Of a stretch of DNA of 64,000 nt, positions 38,001 to 49,010 are shown piece by piece. The notes under the pieces are model-generated. The model worked only from the letters and a program-made list of their open reading frames with translations, was not told the DNA's origin and ran no database searches. Source of the stretch: Pomacea canaliculata (taxonomy: Eukaryota; Mollusca; Gastropoda; Architaenioglossa; Ampullariidae). The position numbers and the translations under genes are program-made. The DNA lies in contig NC_037600.1 in NCBI RefSeq assembly GCF_003073045.1, positions 14,589,188 through 14,653,187 of the forward strand. The letters run 5' to 3'. Each line of letters opens with the position of its first letter. The stretch's first letter is position 1.

Positions 38001-39480
38001 CTGTTGTACACCAACTCCTCCAAGCAAAATGTCACGAGGTTTATCGATGCACACGACACAACATTTCCGGTGAAGGATGTCTCCAAGATCGAGATGTTGT
38101 TTTACGCTAACTACACTCTGCATCACTCCATGCTCCATGGGGAGGAGAAAGGATTCCTCCTCTGCTTCCAATGTGAGGGTTATGCTGGTTAAGGTTATCA
38201 CTCTGTGGATTTTCTCCATTTCACAGCAATTTTACTTTTGGTTTTTTTGGTTTTTTTTTCTCTTATCATTTTTTTCTTTGAGGGGGACGATCTGTTTTGT
38301 TACCTGCTCTTGCTATATTTTTTTTTTGTTTTTGCTGTTTGTTGAGTTTCTGTTTACTTTTTTTTATTTGCTTATTTTCTTTTTCTCTTACCACTTTGAA
38401 CGGCATTCACTTTAGACAACTTTGATGATACTTTGAATAAAATTAAAAATTGCAGTCACATTGCAGTCAGCTTCTTTTATTGTTGCCTCTCCATCCCAAC
38501 ATACTCCCCACCAAATGATCAGAAAACTGATTATGTTGTATTTAAAATAACTTTGTCTTTATTAAGGTATATGAATATAAGATGGTCTTTATCATGTTAT
38601 ATGTGGAGTTGTGTGTAGTCCTGTGAACTTATTTGAAAATAACTTCTAGAGTAAACGTTTGTGTAACACGAAATTCCGAGACCGCTAGCAATAATCTACA
38701 AAAATGCCAGGCTGTTGCCTCCCTAAGTTTTTGAGCAGAATTTTTGTTCGGGGTTTTTTCAGGTTTTGGGGGCTCTTGTTTTGTTTTATTTTACTGATTT
38801 GGATATAAAACTAAATGATGTTACTTTATATTATATTTCTTTATATTTTTGTATTTTTGTTCTTTATATTTCACTTTGACACAGGGCTTAAAGCGAATGC
38901 CACTCCCAAAGGTAACTCCGTTCTGTTCGGGGATTATCCAAACCAGTAAGTGTACACCTGTATTTTTAATATTTCATTTTTCTCTTTACCCTCCCTCCCT
39001 CCCTCTATCTCATCTGCCACTTATCACAACTCAAAATTCATCTGTCTCTTGACTCTCTTTCGTCTGTTTGTGTTGCCCACCTGTCTGTGACACGCATCAG
39101 ACGAGAGAAATTCGGTAGACGCTTATTTTCCTAATCATGCCCCAATGTTTGGAGTTCTCTGCCTCTTCAGAACGTGTTTGCAGTGCATGGTGAACACGCG
39201 TCCACACAGGGAAATGTATTTAACAAATTGTTGTTATTGTTGTTTTTTCTAGATTAGTGAAAAATAATTTCAAACAACTTTATGCTGGTGTAATTTGTTC
39301 CTTTCTTTTGTGGCCGACATATGAGGTTATTGGTTTGCCCGTGTGTCCATCATCTCGTTCAATCCCATTCATTTATTCACTTATCTACTGATTGCAGAGA
39401 AATGCGGAGAAAGTGTCAGAACAAAGGCATCCAGCCGACGATCAGGTAGAAGAGGAAGACGGGGTCAACAAAAATACTGA
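35039..39480 (+). CDS. Gene D: secreted SUEL-CUB protein with basic tail
   Basis: Exons 35039-35153, 36205-36507, 37413-37576, 37962-38172, 38885-38911 and 39398-39480 sum to 903 nt (300 residues). The signal peptide MKVLLVLLVLLCFASA is followed by a basic stretch; intron 1 is GT-AG, phase 1. An in-frame ATG upstream at 34,880 is ignored because it would bury the signal. The whole SUEL-like domain (FKCPSG, GECRG, CKWNKTC, GQCVG, FSC) is in one exon, unlike B and C. The CUB-like domain (GLVRSHTLYPWSY, GFLLCFQW) keeps the phase-0 intron. The tail reads EKCGESVRTKASSRRSGRRG. An alternative stronger donor at 38,945 would shift the tail into another frame (stop 39,449). Confidence 0.82.
36205..36507 (+). 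CDS. Gene D SUEL-like domain exon
   Basis: A single 303-nt exon, phase 1 on both sides. The acceptor is a tandem TAGCAG (NAGNAG) site, so the exon may start at 36,205 or 36,208, adding or dropping one Ala. The Cys pattern matches genes B and C and lacks the third SUEL cysteine. Confidence 0.85.
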
Positions 39481-40137
39481 TCCGTTGGACCATCTTACGG
39501 GCCTTATGTGACAACCATCAGATGCAAGCTTTCGTGGGGAAAAATGTACCATCTAGTTTTTTGACTGAATTCTTTCAGTTTCGCCATTCGCTGGTTATGA
39601 CATATGCATGAATATCACCAGGCAAGTAAATTAAGTAACCTGTCAAAATACGGATGACAAAGAAACCAGAGGTCGCTAAAAGTCTCGAAAACATGACCCA
39701 GAGGGAGGATCTGGCAAAGAGGCCATCACTTCCAGCTGGCCAATGCACAACCACACTGTTTTCTAGGTTCTGATTGATTGCAATTTGAACATTTTTTAGA
39801 ACTCACTTTCACCTTAAACCCAATATTTTGCTTATCTGAAATCAACTGAGGCTTGCTTCCGCTCCCATGGTGACTGGTTGCTTTTCTGGGCAGTAAAACA
39901 CGCATTATTTTCTTTTAATGTCTCTGAGCCTGTATACGTGTACTCACACGTACGTGCGTGCTTTTGTGCATGCATGTGTGTGTTTGCGTGCATGCATGTG
40001 CGTGTATTCAACTGTCACTTTAATTGTATAATTATTTTAATCCATAGTGAGAATTTGGAATTTTTGTGTCAAATAGGTAATGATCGAGGAGCAGCTAGAG
40101 CTCGACATAAAAAAAAAAATTAGTCTGAATCATTACA

Positions 40138-40143
40138 AATAAA
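40138..40143 (+). terminator. Poly(A) signal of gene D
   Basis: AATAAA about 660 nt after the gene D stop, followed by a GT-rich stretch. Confidence 0.5.
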
Positions 40144-40149
40144 GACTGG

Positions 40150-41710
40150 TTATGGATTAATTATTTGTGGTCTCGTATTTTCTTATTCTGAACTTTTGCT
40201 GAGATTTTTTTCCTGTGTGTCTTTATTCACGTCTGTGATTTGACAAAGGATATTCAGTAACGTTTGGGGGTTTATTTGTTTGGGTTTTTGTTTTTTTAAT
40301 TCCAAGTAGACTAAGGGAAGTAACTACGAATACATTGTTTTGCATTTATCGTTCTTAGTCAGGTCCATCCGGGCGAGTCGCTGCTATTTGAATTTCGCTG
40401 ACCAGTAACGTCGTTGAGACTTTAGCTAGAAGCAAACCAACGATCAGAGTGTATCACGATTCTCAGCGCAGAAAATACTCTTATTTCGAGAAGCAGACAT
40501 AGTTGCTTCAAGGAAATTCAACGATGAAGGTTGTATTCTACTTCAGATATGTTTGTTTAAATGTAAAACTTCTGCACGAGGAGTGAATTTGGAACGATGA
40601 AGATGCCCATCCATCATGGCGAGTGATGAAGCACGTTATGTGCCGATGGCTACCAAAGAAAACTTGATGGCCGTAGGTCTTATTGTAGACTTGATAGCTA
40701 TTTTTACGCATGTGAAAAAGACTAAATATAAATAATGGTGCTCAAATTCACAGTAATGTATCACCTCACGTTCAAGGCATCACCCGAACTTCAAGGGCCT
40801 TCAAACTGCTGCCCTCAGAAGAACGCAATTCGGTTGAGTTTTTTTTATTGTAGTACGTTGCAGTTTGAAAACCTGCTACGATCAACGAGATATCACACTT
40901 GCAACTCTCTTCACATAAGGAGTGTGGAAAAAAAAAACAGGATTGTTGACGTCTACAAATTCAGTACTGAACATCCAAGCATATGAAGAGAAAGAGAGGT
41001 TTATACAAATTTTGTCCTTCCACATAAATGACAACATTACCGAGGAGTCTACCCCGTTGTGATCACTTGCATAAGCTGAGACCACTGATTGAACACTTGA
41101 ATCATGTAAGTTCTTTAACTTTTCGTAGTATGAAAATTATTTCAAATTCTCTTTTCATTGCAAGGTTGCAAAAAGTACCACTGCATAAAAGTCTGTAGAT
41201 ATTTCAGCTAGGTGTCATATGCACTTTTCTTTCCTTTGTTTACATTGTTTTTCTTCATGTTAATGTACTGTACTATAATTTATTTTGTTTTACTTTTTTG
41301 CATGCGTGTAATAAAACTGCAGGAAATCTTCCACTTGGGTCATCTTGTAAACATTCCTTAACATCATTTTGGTGTTGATGTGGCACTGTATGTGAAGGGG
41401 AAGGATTGCCAGTAGAGTCAGTATTAAAGTTAAGCCTGTCAAGTGGGGCATGCATCTGTATGAGTGCCAATTGGCTATGCCTCGTAGTACCAACAAGTGT
41501 CTAAAGTACAGTGAAATCTCAGTTCTATGTCTAGCCCTCGAACAAAGGCAGAAATAAAAACATTGACTGAAAACAAGGCAATAAAAACATAGAAATTATG
41601 ATATGTACATTCTGTTGTGTAAGCATCAATCTGCACATCTAAAACAACAATTCCATTGCTTTCCAGCATTTTTGTGCTTTTATTTTATTGTGTTGCACTC
41701 TCGTGGTATA
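40150..41710. other. Spacer after gene D
   Basis: AT-rich, with short ORFs that match nothing I recognise. A possible second pogo-like end (ACAGTGAAATCTCAGTTCTA) occurs near 41,508 but has no partner. Confidence 0.4.
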
Positions 41711-41711
41711 C

Positions 41712-41962
41712 TAAGTTATCTAGCGGGTAGTTCCCATCAGTGTCTGGCTGAACCTATTGTTTGGGGAGAGGACCATTGTGTCACACATCTTTTAGCAGAG
41801 AACATCTGACAGATGACAGGGTCTGTCTGACAAATGATGGATCTGTGAACAATTGAGTGGGTCAGTGAGGTGAGGATTACAGGGTCGCTGAAAGGCTGGG
41901 CATTGTCAGATACTGTCACATTGGCATACACCTAACAAGGCCAGAAAGGTCTTGCACACTCC
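41712..41962 (+). repeat. Dispersed repeat of about 240 bp, copy 2
   Basis: Inverted relative to the copy at 34,145. It carries the same ordered blocks but several indels. Confidence 0.7.
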
Positions 41963-42098
41963 ACATGGCAGGTCTGGCCTAGGACTTGGGGGTGGGGAGA
42001 GTTGGATGGTCACTGTATAGGGTAGGAAATGGTTTCTGAAATGTTTGGCTGTGGTGTGGGTTTGGAGTATCATATTGATTTATCAGGGATGGGAGTTC

Positions 42099-42147
42099 TC
42101 CGTCCGGGGGACGGATTTCCGTCCTGAGAAAAAATCTCAGGACGGAA
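42099..42147. repeat. Double hairpin, foldback/MITE-end-like
   Basis: Two adjacent perfect inverted repeats. The first, at 42,099-42,115, has a 7-bp stem (TCCGTCC / GGACGGA) with a GGG loop. The second, at 42,117-42,147, has a 13-bp stem (TTCCGTCCTGAGA / TCTCAGGACGGAA) with an A5 loop. The GTCC/GGAC core is shared, so alternative pairings between the two are possible. Confidence 0.85.
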
Positions 42148-42244
42148 CTGGGATGGAAAGTAAAATTCAAAATTTTCACTGATTACGAAGGACCAGGGAC
42201 TATGAATAAAAAAGCGAAAATTTCTCGTATCATGAACGATACCA

Positions 42245-42330
42245 TACGCTAGTGGTAATAGGCAGAGGCGGCGTTAGGACCACGCGGGGCCTGGGGCCGA
42301 CCATCCGCGCGGGGCCAGGGTCATGGAGTA
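42245..42330 (+). mobile_element. Possible hAT end fragment
   Basis: CAGAGGCGGCGTTAGGACC followed by GGGGCCTGGGGCC resembles the start of hAT/Charlie-type elements (CAG-rich end, then GGGGCC). No opposite end or coding part was found, so the call is weak. Confidence 0.35.
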
Positions 42331-42899
42331 CATGTATCAACATCCCTATTGATATGATGCCGGAAGCACTGATTTATATACAGTTAGATAGGTTGGATTA
42401 ATTTCGCCAAATAACGCACGAATTTAGTGTTTTCATTGTTTGTAACCTAGCTTTCCCACTGTCTGTGATAGTACCGGATTTTTCTTACAGCGAAATAATA
42501 TGGTGACGATAACTTAATAAACTGCTTGTTATTATTGTCGGGCTTAACGTGAAGACATGGGTTCAATAATTTGCTTAATTATAACTTAGAAGTGTTTTCT
42601 GAACTTCAATTTTTTTGTCACAACTTGTTTAACACAGCTAGCAATAAGTCAGAAAGATGACCTCGGGTAAGGTGGTCAGACGTTTCGGGAGCGAAAGCAA
42701 GACACGTGCCGATGATGCTGTCGTCACCGACAAAGAACGCCGATAAATAGGGGGAGGGGGCTGTGTGGGGACTTTCCTCTGACTTTACCGAGCAGTGATG
42801 CTTTCAACGGCAGATCTGTCCACGCCACTACAGTATTCCATTTTAAATAGAAAACCGGTATTTAAAATTTAAATTAAAATATTCCTACCTTATCTCCCG

Positions 42900-43200
42900 C
42901 TCAGCCAACTTTGCGGACGTGCAGGTGAGGCGCTGTATAAATTATCGTGCTAATAATGGTCCAGCACCTTTGTCATCTTGCGGGGCTGTTACTCCAAAAC
43001 CGTACTTCATAGACCGTGAATCTCCTTGTAAAGTTTCAGTCATTGCAAGATTGTGTCATACATTTTTTCACAAGGATTTCGTGAATTTTCGCTGTCAAAG
43101 TTGCACTTCACAATTAAAAGTCCTTTTAGTGTTTCCACCTTTATCTGTCTTTTCACTGGCGATGTTCGTATCGTCCCCGACATAAGTTTAGTCACTGATC
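42900..43200 (-). pseudogene. hAT transposase 3' end fragment, copy 1
   Basis: On the minus strand 43,190-43,046 reads VETLKGLLIVKCNFDSEN then CEKMYDTIL and a stop, the C-terminal tail of hAT transposases after the dimerisation region. The flank down to 42,900 matches 47,279-47,510 (CTCAGCCAACTTTGCGGA and following). It serves as the empty site for the SINE in the other copy. Confidence 0.75.
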
Positions 43201-43264
43201 CGTACTCAAAGAAAACGATTACTGGAAGCGAATAAAATGCCGGGCAGAGGGAACCTTTAATATT

Positions 43265-43741
43265 ATGGATGACATTGTTGAAAAAGACAGAACCAACCTT
43301 ACACCTAAAAATGTTGAAGCCATTGGGTTTATTAAGTATGATTTAAGGGCCAGAGGACTGAGAGCCATACAGATGGTCCCCAGTGACCAAATGATAAAAA
43401 ATGTGATTTCTGCACATGCATCATATACAGTGCATTTGGAAAGAGAGGCTCATCTGGCTAAAAAAAAACAACAAAAAAAACAGGACACTATTTGCCAGAA
43501 TGCTGTCCAAAAAAGGAAGTTGGAGGACTGCATCAGCTTCCAGCCGACTAAGAAGCAGCAGTTACCTCATCCAGCAACTGAGCCATCAACCCAGACAGCT
43601 AAGAGACCAACAGAAACCACACAGCCTGCCAACATAGTAACTGGACAAATTGACATTTTGACAAATACCCCTGAAAAGTCTGCTACCAGAATGTCAGGGA
43701 GACCAGTGCAAACATCAATCACTGGATTTTTAAAAAAATAA
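43265..43741 (+). CDS. Unrecognised 158-codon ORF with PIP-box-like C-terminus
   Basis: Uninterrupted ORF from ATG to TAA starting MDDIVEKDRTNLTPKNVEAI. It is acidic/mixed at the start, Lys/Gln-rich in the middle (KKKQQKKQ) and Thr/Pro-rich after that. The last residues QTSITGFLKK resemble a PCNA-interacting box (Q-x-x-I-x-x-F-[FY]), with Leu at the final aromatic position. No intron or paralogue is visible in the window. It is flanked by transposon debris, so a transposon-derived C-terminal exon is possible. No function assigned. Confidence 0.45.
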   Translation: MDDIVEKDRTNLTPKNVEAIGFIKYDLRARGLRAIQMVPSDQMIKNVISAHASYTVHLEREAHLAKKKQQKKQDTICQNAVQKRKLEDCISFQPTKKQQLPHPATEPSTQTAKRPTETTQPANIVTGQIDILTNTPEKSATRMSGRPVQTSITGFLKK

Positions 43742-46470
43742 GAAGTGTTAGGTTTTGGTGGGTATTGGAGTTTTTACTTGTTTTTATTTGCCTTATCAAA
43801 ATTAAATGTAGATAAGACAGAAGAGATAGGCATAGACTTTAGGAAAATAAAATTTTGTTTTATTGTGTACCTGTTGAGACAGTAAACTCCTTCAGGTACG
43901 TAGGCTCTGTTTTTTGATTGCAGGCTAAAATGGGATGTAAACATGATCAGCATGTGCACCTTCAATAGCTGAATAGTTTTTCAGTCAGCACAGCAACATT
44001 GAGCTGTTTTTATCAGTCATTCATTGAAAGTCTTTCACTTTTTTCCTTCATATGCTGGTTTTACAGTTTTCTGTCCATGATATGAACAGTCCATACCAGA
44101 ACATGTCCTAGCAGGAGAATTTGTTATATTGAGTTCAGGCAGGCAAACATACTATGCCTATATGCAAAAGCAATAGGGACTTGAAATGGTTTACAACCTC
44201 TGCAGTCCACATGCTTAACCATAGATTATAGATTAATTGTCAGTTGTATGTGTGCATGGATGTGTGATATAGGTGTACCTTAAGAATGTTTTATATATAA
44301 GAATGCACGTTCTTATAATGCACCACTCGCCTAATATTGTAACAAGCCGTTTTTTTAAACTTTTGTAACAGAACACACTTCCCAAGTTATAATTGCCTAT
44401 TAGGGTTAATAAAGTTGGACATTTGTCATTGTTAACTACTAAAGACATTGTATGACTTATGTGTGTTATGTATGTGAAAAACGTGAAACGCGTATGCAAC
44501 CATGTGTCATATAACGTTATATGCATATGCTCTAGTACTACATGGCTCTTGAAAAATCTTCAGTCCCAGGAAAATTTCTGGCTCCCAACCATGATTTATG
44601 TTGAAATAATTGCCTCTGTTTTTGTTTCAGGTTTCGTGAATTGTTTTCGGAACGATTATCGACAAAAACTCTAAGCTTCACTGTATTCCTGTTCTTCAAA
44701 AAGGAAACAAAGGTCTTCTTCAGCTTTCAGCAACACAGGATCATCTATAGAAAGTATGCTTTTCATGTAGTCAATACCCACTACAAAGTATATCTTGATG
44801 TGTGCATAGGGCTCCTCATTCATAACATATCAGGCCATATTCATCCTTGTCATCAATGAACTACCTTGCTCGTTCACCCTTGGAAAGATCAGACTCAATA
44901 TTCTGGCTGTAAGAAGGCTTCTTAAGTCTGATGGAGTGGTTGCTTCTAGAAACCGGTTAGTTCTCTGGGGCTGAAGAGGTATTTGAAGAGCTGGCAGCAG
45001 ATTTCCCATAAGCATGTTCCAAGAAATCCTATTTTGACTTAAAGAAATCCTTCAGAACAGACGAGTTTGAAATTAGGCTATACAGGTACTTGAAGTTTAA
45101 ACATTCTTCTTTTAAACTATTCCAAATAGCAAAGGGTGTATTCTCTTAGCCTGTAGAATGCTTTTATAAACATATTCTTGACAGTTTGTCAGAACAGCAC
45201 TTTTATATATTTTTTTGTCTGGTTGCCTTTAAATTATAAATTAAAATTTGTAGGTGTAGCCTACATGTTTTATTTTGGGCAGCTACAGATGACGAGTTTA
45301 CAAATTATGTAGACAAGTTTAACAGAAGTGTATACAATCACAATTTGTGGATCATCCTACCAAGCTAGATGTTTGTGGGCAGTTGCTCCAGCGAGAGTAA
45401 TGCTATCATTATCAAAGATTTTCTTTGTTTTAGGTAAAAGCATCAACAAGCTGATCAAGAAATCTTTTCTTCATCACAAGATTCCTTTGGAAACTCCTGT
45501 GCATTCAGCAGAGACTGCAAATGTAATGGCTGGGTTTGAAAAGAATGTTTGTGCTTCCATGCAGAAGAAGAATAAGAACCTGCACCATTGTGTCTGTACC
45601 TTGCATCTTGCAGCAGAGAAAGACAGCTGACAGTTCGCCAGTTACACCAGGTGACATACTGACATCTTTTAGTATTTCAAAAGGAGTAGTAAAGGACAAA
45701 AGCTTGGTCAACATCAAACACATGGTTGAGGTAAAATGCCAACATCTGTGGTGGTTTGCAGACATAAAACATCAAACATGACTATAAAAAACAAGCTTTC
45801 AGAGAATGATAGAAATATTCACAGCAACATAGTGTGTGCATCATAATAATCTTCCTATATTGTCATGACCAATTGTTTGAAGAAAGTTATGCAAGACTAG
45901 ATGTGCTTAAAATTTTTGTTAAAAGTTTGTGGGGTATATTGTTAACATTTAAAGCTACCTACTAATTGTCCACCCACCTTCTATAATGGTAGAAACAATC
46001 TCTGAAATTTCCACTTTTTTGTGTTAACAGTTACATTGTTTAAACTTGCTTAACTGGTGTCCTTCCCCCCAATTCAACCTCCACCAGTCCACTGCCCCTC
46101 AACACCCTTATTCCTTATTTGAAACATGGCTACAATCAGTTAGTGTCTTAACAAGTTCGTTTCAGAAAGTGGTATGTGTGGTGTAATGATAACCTTTAAC
46201 AGCAGCATACACGTATATAGTAAACGGTCTTTAACGCATTGTTTGAGTCGTTCCTAAACCACCTGTAAAACAAAGCCCATAGTTTTTTCCTACACAGACT
46301 ATGAATAACAGCTACTTTTAAATACCATGGGTAGTGACTTGTTTCAGATTGCTTAAGCTTGATTCAATCAAAAGAAAACAAATGTTTTCTCTTTGAAAAA
46401 CTGTATAGAAGATAGATGTCATTAGTTTTTGCTGTCTGCCAGTTGCATCAGAGTGTAACTTCTCTCAGCA
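43742..46470. other. Spacer, no supported gene
   Basis: AT-rich with several ORFs of 60-100 codons on both strands (for example 45,328-45,630 and 45,505-45,765) that have no recognised domain and overlap one another. Confidence 0.4.
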
Positions 46471-46479
46471 GACATTGCT

Positions 46480-46695
46480 CACATCTGCTTCAAGGGATTC
46501 TAAAGGCAAAATAAAACTGCTTAGACTCGCGTAAAGAGTAGGATCCACTTGAATCTCATCTATTTTCGTGTCTGTTCATATGGGAAAAGTTGACGGTTTT
46601 GTAGCATGTTGTGTTTAATAAGAAAAATTACATCGGACTCTTTCATTTACTTAGACGAAGTCTCGTTCTCCATCACGTGACCTTATAATATATGA
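46480..46695 (-). repeat. THAP-element 5' repeat, copy 1
   Basis: Its reverse complement matches 59,030-59,235 along its whole length: for example GTCACGTGA, GAACGAGA, CTTCGTC, then TGTAATTT, CTTATTAAACACAAC and TAAGCAGTTTTATTTTGCC. In the other copy this sequence lies directly upstream of a THAP domain, so this is probably the 5' end of a P-like element. Confidence 0.75.
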
Positions 46696-47520
46696 CCAAG
46701 ACTGCTTACCAAGTAAAACAGACTGTTTTCTATAATTTTTAAAACTGTGCTTTGAAAAGTTCACTTTAAAACCTAAATTAACTCATGAGACACCACCGAT
46801 GACGGCGTCAAATCTTCCCAATGGTCACAGACACGTCTCTGACATGACGTCACAAGCAGACTGTCTTAAATACCCATTCCTAAATAACTACTGTATGTAA
46901 ACATAAGCTATAAAATGCATAAAAAAATGAAAAAGTAAATTCTTTTCCTTGCACCTACACAGACCTCCCACCCCTTTGCACAGATGCAAATAAATAGCAC
47001 TTTCTCACTCCCACACTGTACACTACCCGTACATATTAGTTTCACCCCTGACTACATACAGATAAGCCCAAATACTAAAGAAAATTGCATTTCAGGTGGT
47101 AAAATCTGGCCCCAAAAGGTATTCAACAAAATAAGTCGTTTGGTCCAACTCATCAACCACAATCTTACATGCCTTGCGCAGAATGTCTCAGCATGGACAG
47201 TGCCTAAGAAAGGTATTGCCTTGGCTAATAATTCTGGTAGATACACTCCCAGTAAAATTGGACCAAGTCAGATTTCCTGCTCAGCCAACTTTGCGGATGT
47301 GCTGGTAAGGCACTGTAACAAATTATTGTGATGGTGGTGGTCTTGCACCTTCCTCATTTTGCGAGGCTGTTGGTCTGAAACCATACTTCATAGACACATG
47401 AATCTCCTTGTAAAGTTTCAGTTCTTGCAAGATAGTGTCATAATTTTTTTTTCACAAGGATTTCCTGAATTTTCGTTGTCACAATTAAAAGTCTTTTTCA
47501 GTGTTTCCACCTTTAACTGT

Positions 47521-47716
47521 GTAGGCGGTCCGGTGGCACAACGGTTAGCGCCTGTCACCAATACAGTAAAGGTTGGCTGTCCTGGGTTAGACTCTCGTCT
47601 CGGGTACGCTGTTCTTTCTCTGCACGTGACATCTGTTTACAGGGCTGGCTGCCTTGCCATGATATAGCCATACTTACTGGCACGGCGTAAAACACCAATA
47701 CCCCACACACACACAC
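47521..47716 (+). mobile_element. tRNA-derived SINE inserted in the hAT
   Basis: A tRNA-like head with A-box TGGCACAACGG (about 47,533) and B-box-like GGTTAGACTC (47,585), then a tail ending CACCAATACCCC(CA)n. It is flanked by the 5-bp duplication ACTGT (47,516-47,520 and 47,717-47,721). The paralogous hAT end near 43,140 lacks the insertion. Related pieces are at 14,028 and 63,330. Confidence 0.85.
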
Positions 47717-48494
47717 ACTGTCTTTTCACTGGTTCACGTGGTGTTCATATCAGAGAATACTTTTTCAGTAACAGCGTTAGTTCCTGGTAGACACAGAATG
47801 AACTCAACAATCTTTTGTATTTGTCCATAGGGCACAAAATTCTTCTGAAGATCAAAATAAACTTCAACCCATCGAGCATCAATAGTTGTCTTCAGGGAAT
47901 TCCAATCCGAAATCTTGTTTGAGGAAGCGAACTTTGCCACATAGTTAATCTTGTCAAATAACTCATTATCGTTGATCTCCATAGGAGGACGTTTTGACCC
48001 CAATAATTGAAGGCTTTCTGAAATGTTTTCCCTGGATGGAAAATGCAATCCAACCAAAAGCATTGACATTGTCAAATTGGCCGCTTCTCTCTCTGAGATA
48101 CTCGGATCAATTATCATAAAAGGTTAAAATTGTCGCAACTACATCATTTCTTCTAACCAACCCAGTGTGTTCCAAATCAGTAAGTCACACGTATACTTCG
48201 TTGGGGAGGAAGCTTTTCGAACTTCTTTCCGTGCATTTCTGAACCAATTCATCAATGGCAGAAGATACTTCAAGAGCACTGACAGTCTGTCCCTCAATAC
48301 GCAGAACTGTTGCGTGGAATATTGCTGCAATGTTGTGTACAAAATACAGCCACAGTTCAGCACACGGGTTTTCAAAGCTGTTGATTATTGTGGGACACTT
48401 CTCTTGAGACAAGAAATATGATTTAAACCAGGAAATAACTTTAGTGGTCTATTCACGGCAGGCATAAGAGATAACCATCTGGTCTTTCCATATC

Positions 48495-49010
48495 CCTAAA
48501 GGCGGCGCCACACGGGGTTTCGCAAAAACTGTTTTATTGAAACATCAGTTTCATCAGCGATGCCACACACGAGCGGACTTGTTTCCGAAAACGTTACAAA
48601 GTGCGCGACAGTAGCGTCCCTTGATTTCTGCAATGGCGGACTCATCAGAAGACGAAATGTTGATGCTTGCAGCAGTACTTCATTTAAAGAAAAAGAAGAC
48701 AAAGCGAAGGTGGTGGGTTAGACCATGGATTAGAAGAAGAGCCCAGCAAGGCGCCTACAATTCTCTGATGCGGGAGCTGAGTGCTGAGGATTCAGACTCT
48801 TACAATAACTTTGTGAGAATGGATCCTCAGCACTTTCAGATGCTACATATCGAGCCGCACATCACAAGGAAGAGAACAAATATGCGCGAGTGCATCTCAC
48901 CTGCCGAAAGACTTGCTGTGATGCTGAGATTTCTGTTGTATTCTACATTGGCAAATTCCCAGAACTCTTTTGAAGATTCCATTCGAGCGGTGTAAACGTA
49001 AAACTAATAA
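48495..49010 (+). mobile_element. PIF/Harbinger fragment inserted in the hAT
   Basis: Starts GGCGGCGCCACACGGGG after TAA and carries the N-terminal part of a Harbinger nuclease ORF: MADSSEDEMLMLAAVLHL at 48,633, KRRWWVRPWIRRR, then MDPQHFQML, ERLAVMLRFLL and a stop at 48,993-48,995. The DDE catalytic part is missing. It interrupts the hAT reading on the opposite strand. The hAT appears to have lost about 35 codons at this point. Confidence 0.75.
48633..48995 (+). pseudogene. Truncated Harbinger transposase (HARBI1/ALP1-like N-terminus)
   Basis: About 120 codons long, against roughly 350-400 for the family. It holds only the region before the nuclease fold. The Arg/Trp-rich KRRWWVRPWIRRR block is characteristic. 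The next conserved block after LRFLL (SLAFAFRIG-type) is absent and the frame soon ends. Confidence 0.75.

Noticed and set aside
45328..45781. Overlapping ORFs on both strands (100, 86 and 81 codons)
   Set aside because: No recognised motif and no splice support. They could be transposon debris, but nothing shows which frame would be real.
47533..47600. A possible tRNA gene
   Set aside because: A- and B-box-like sequences are present, but no cloverleaf closes, and the unit is part of a repeated SINE with a target duplication.
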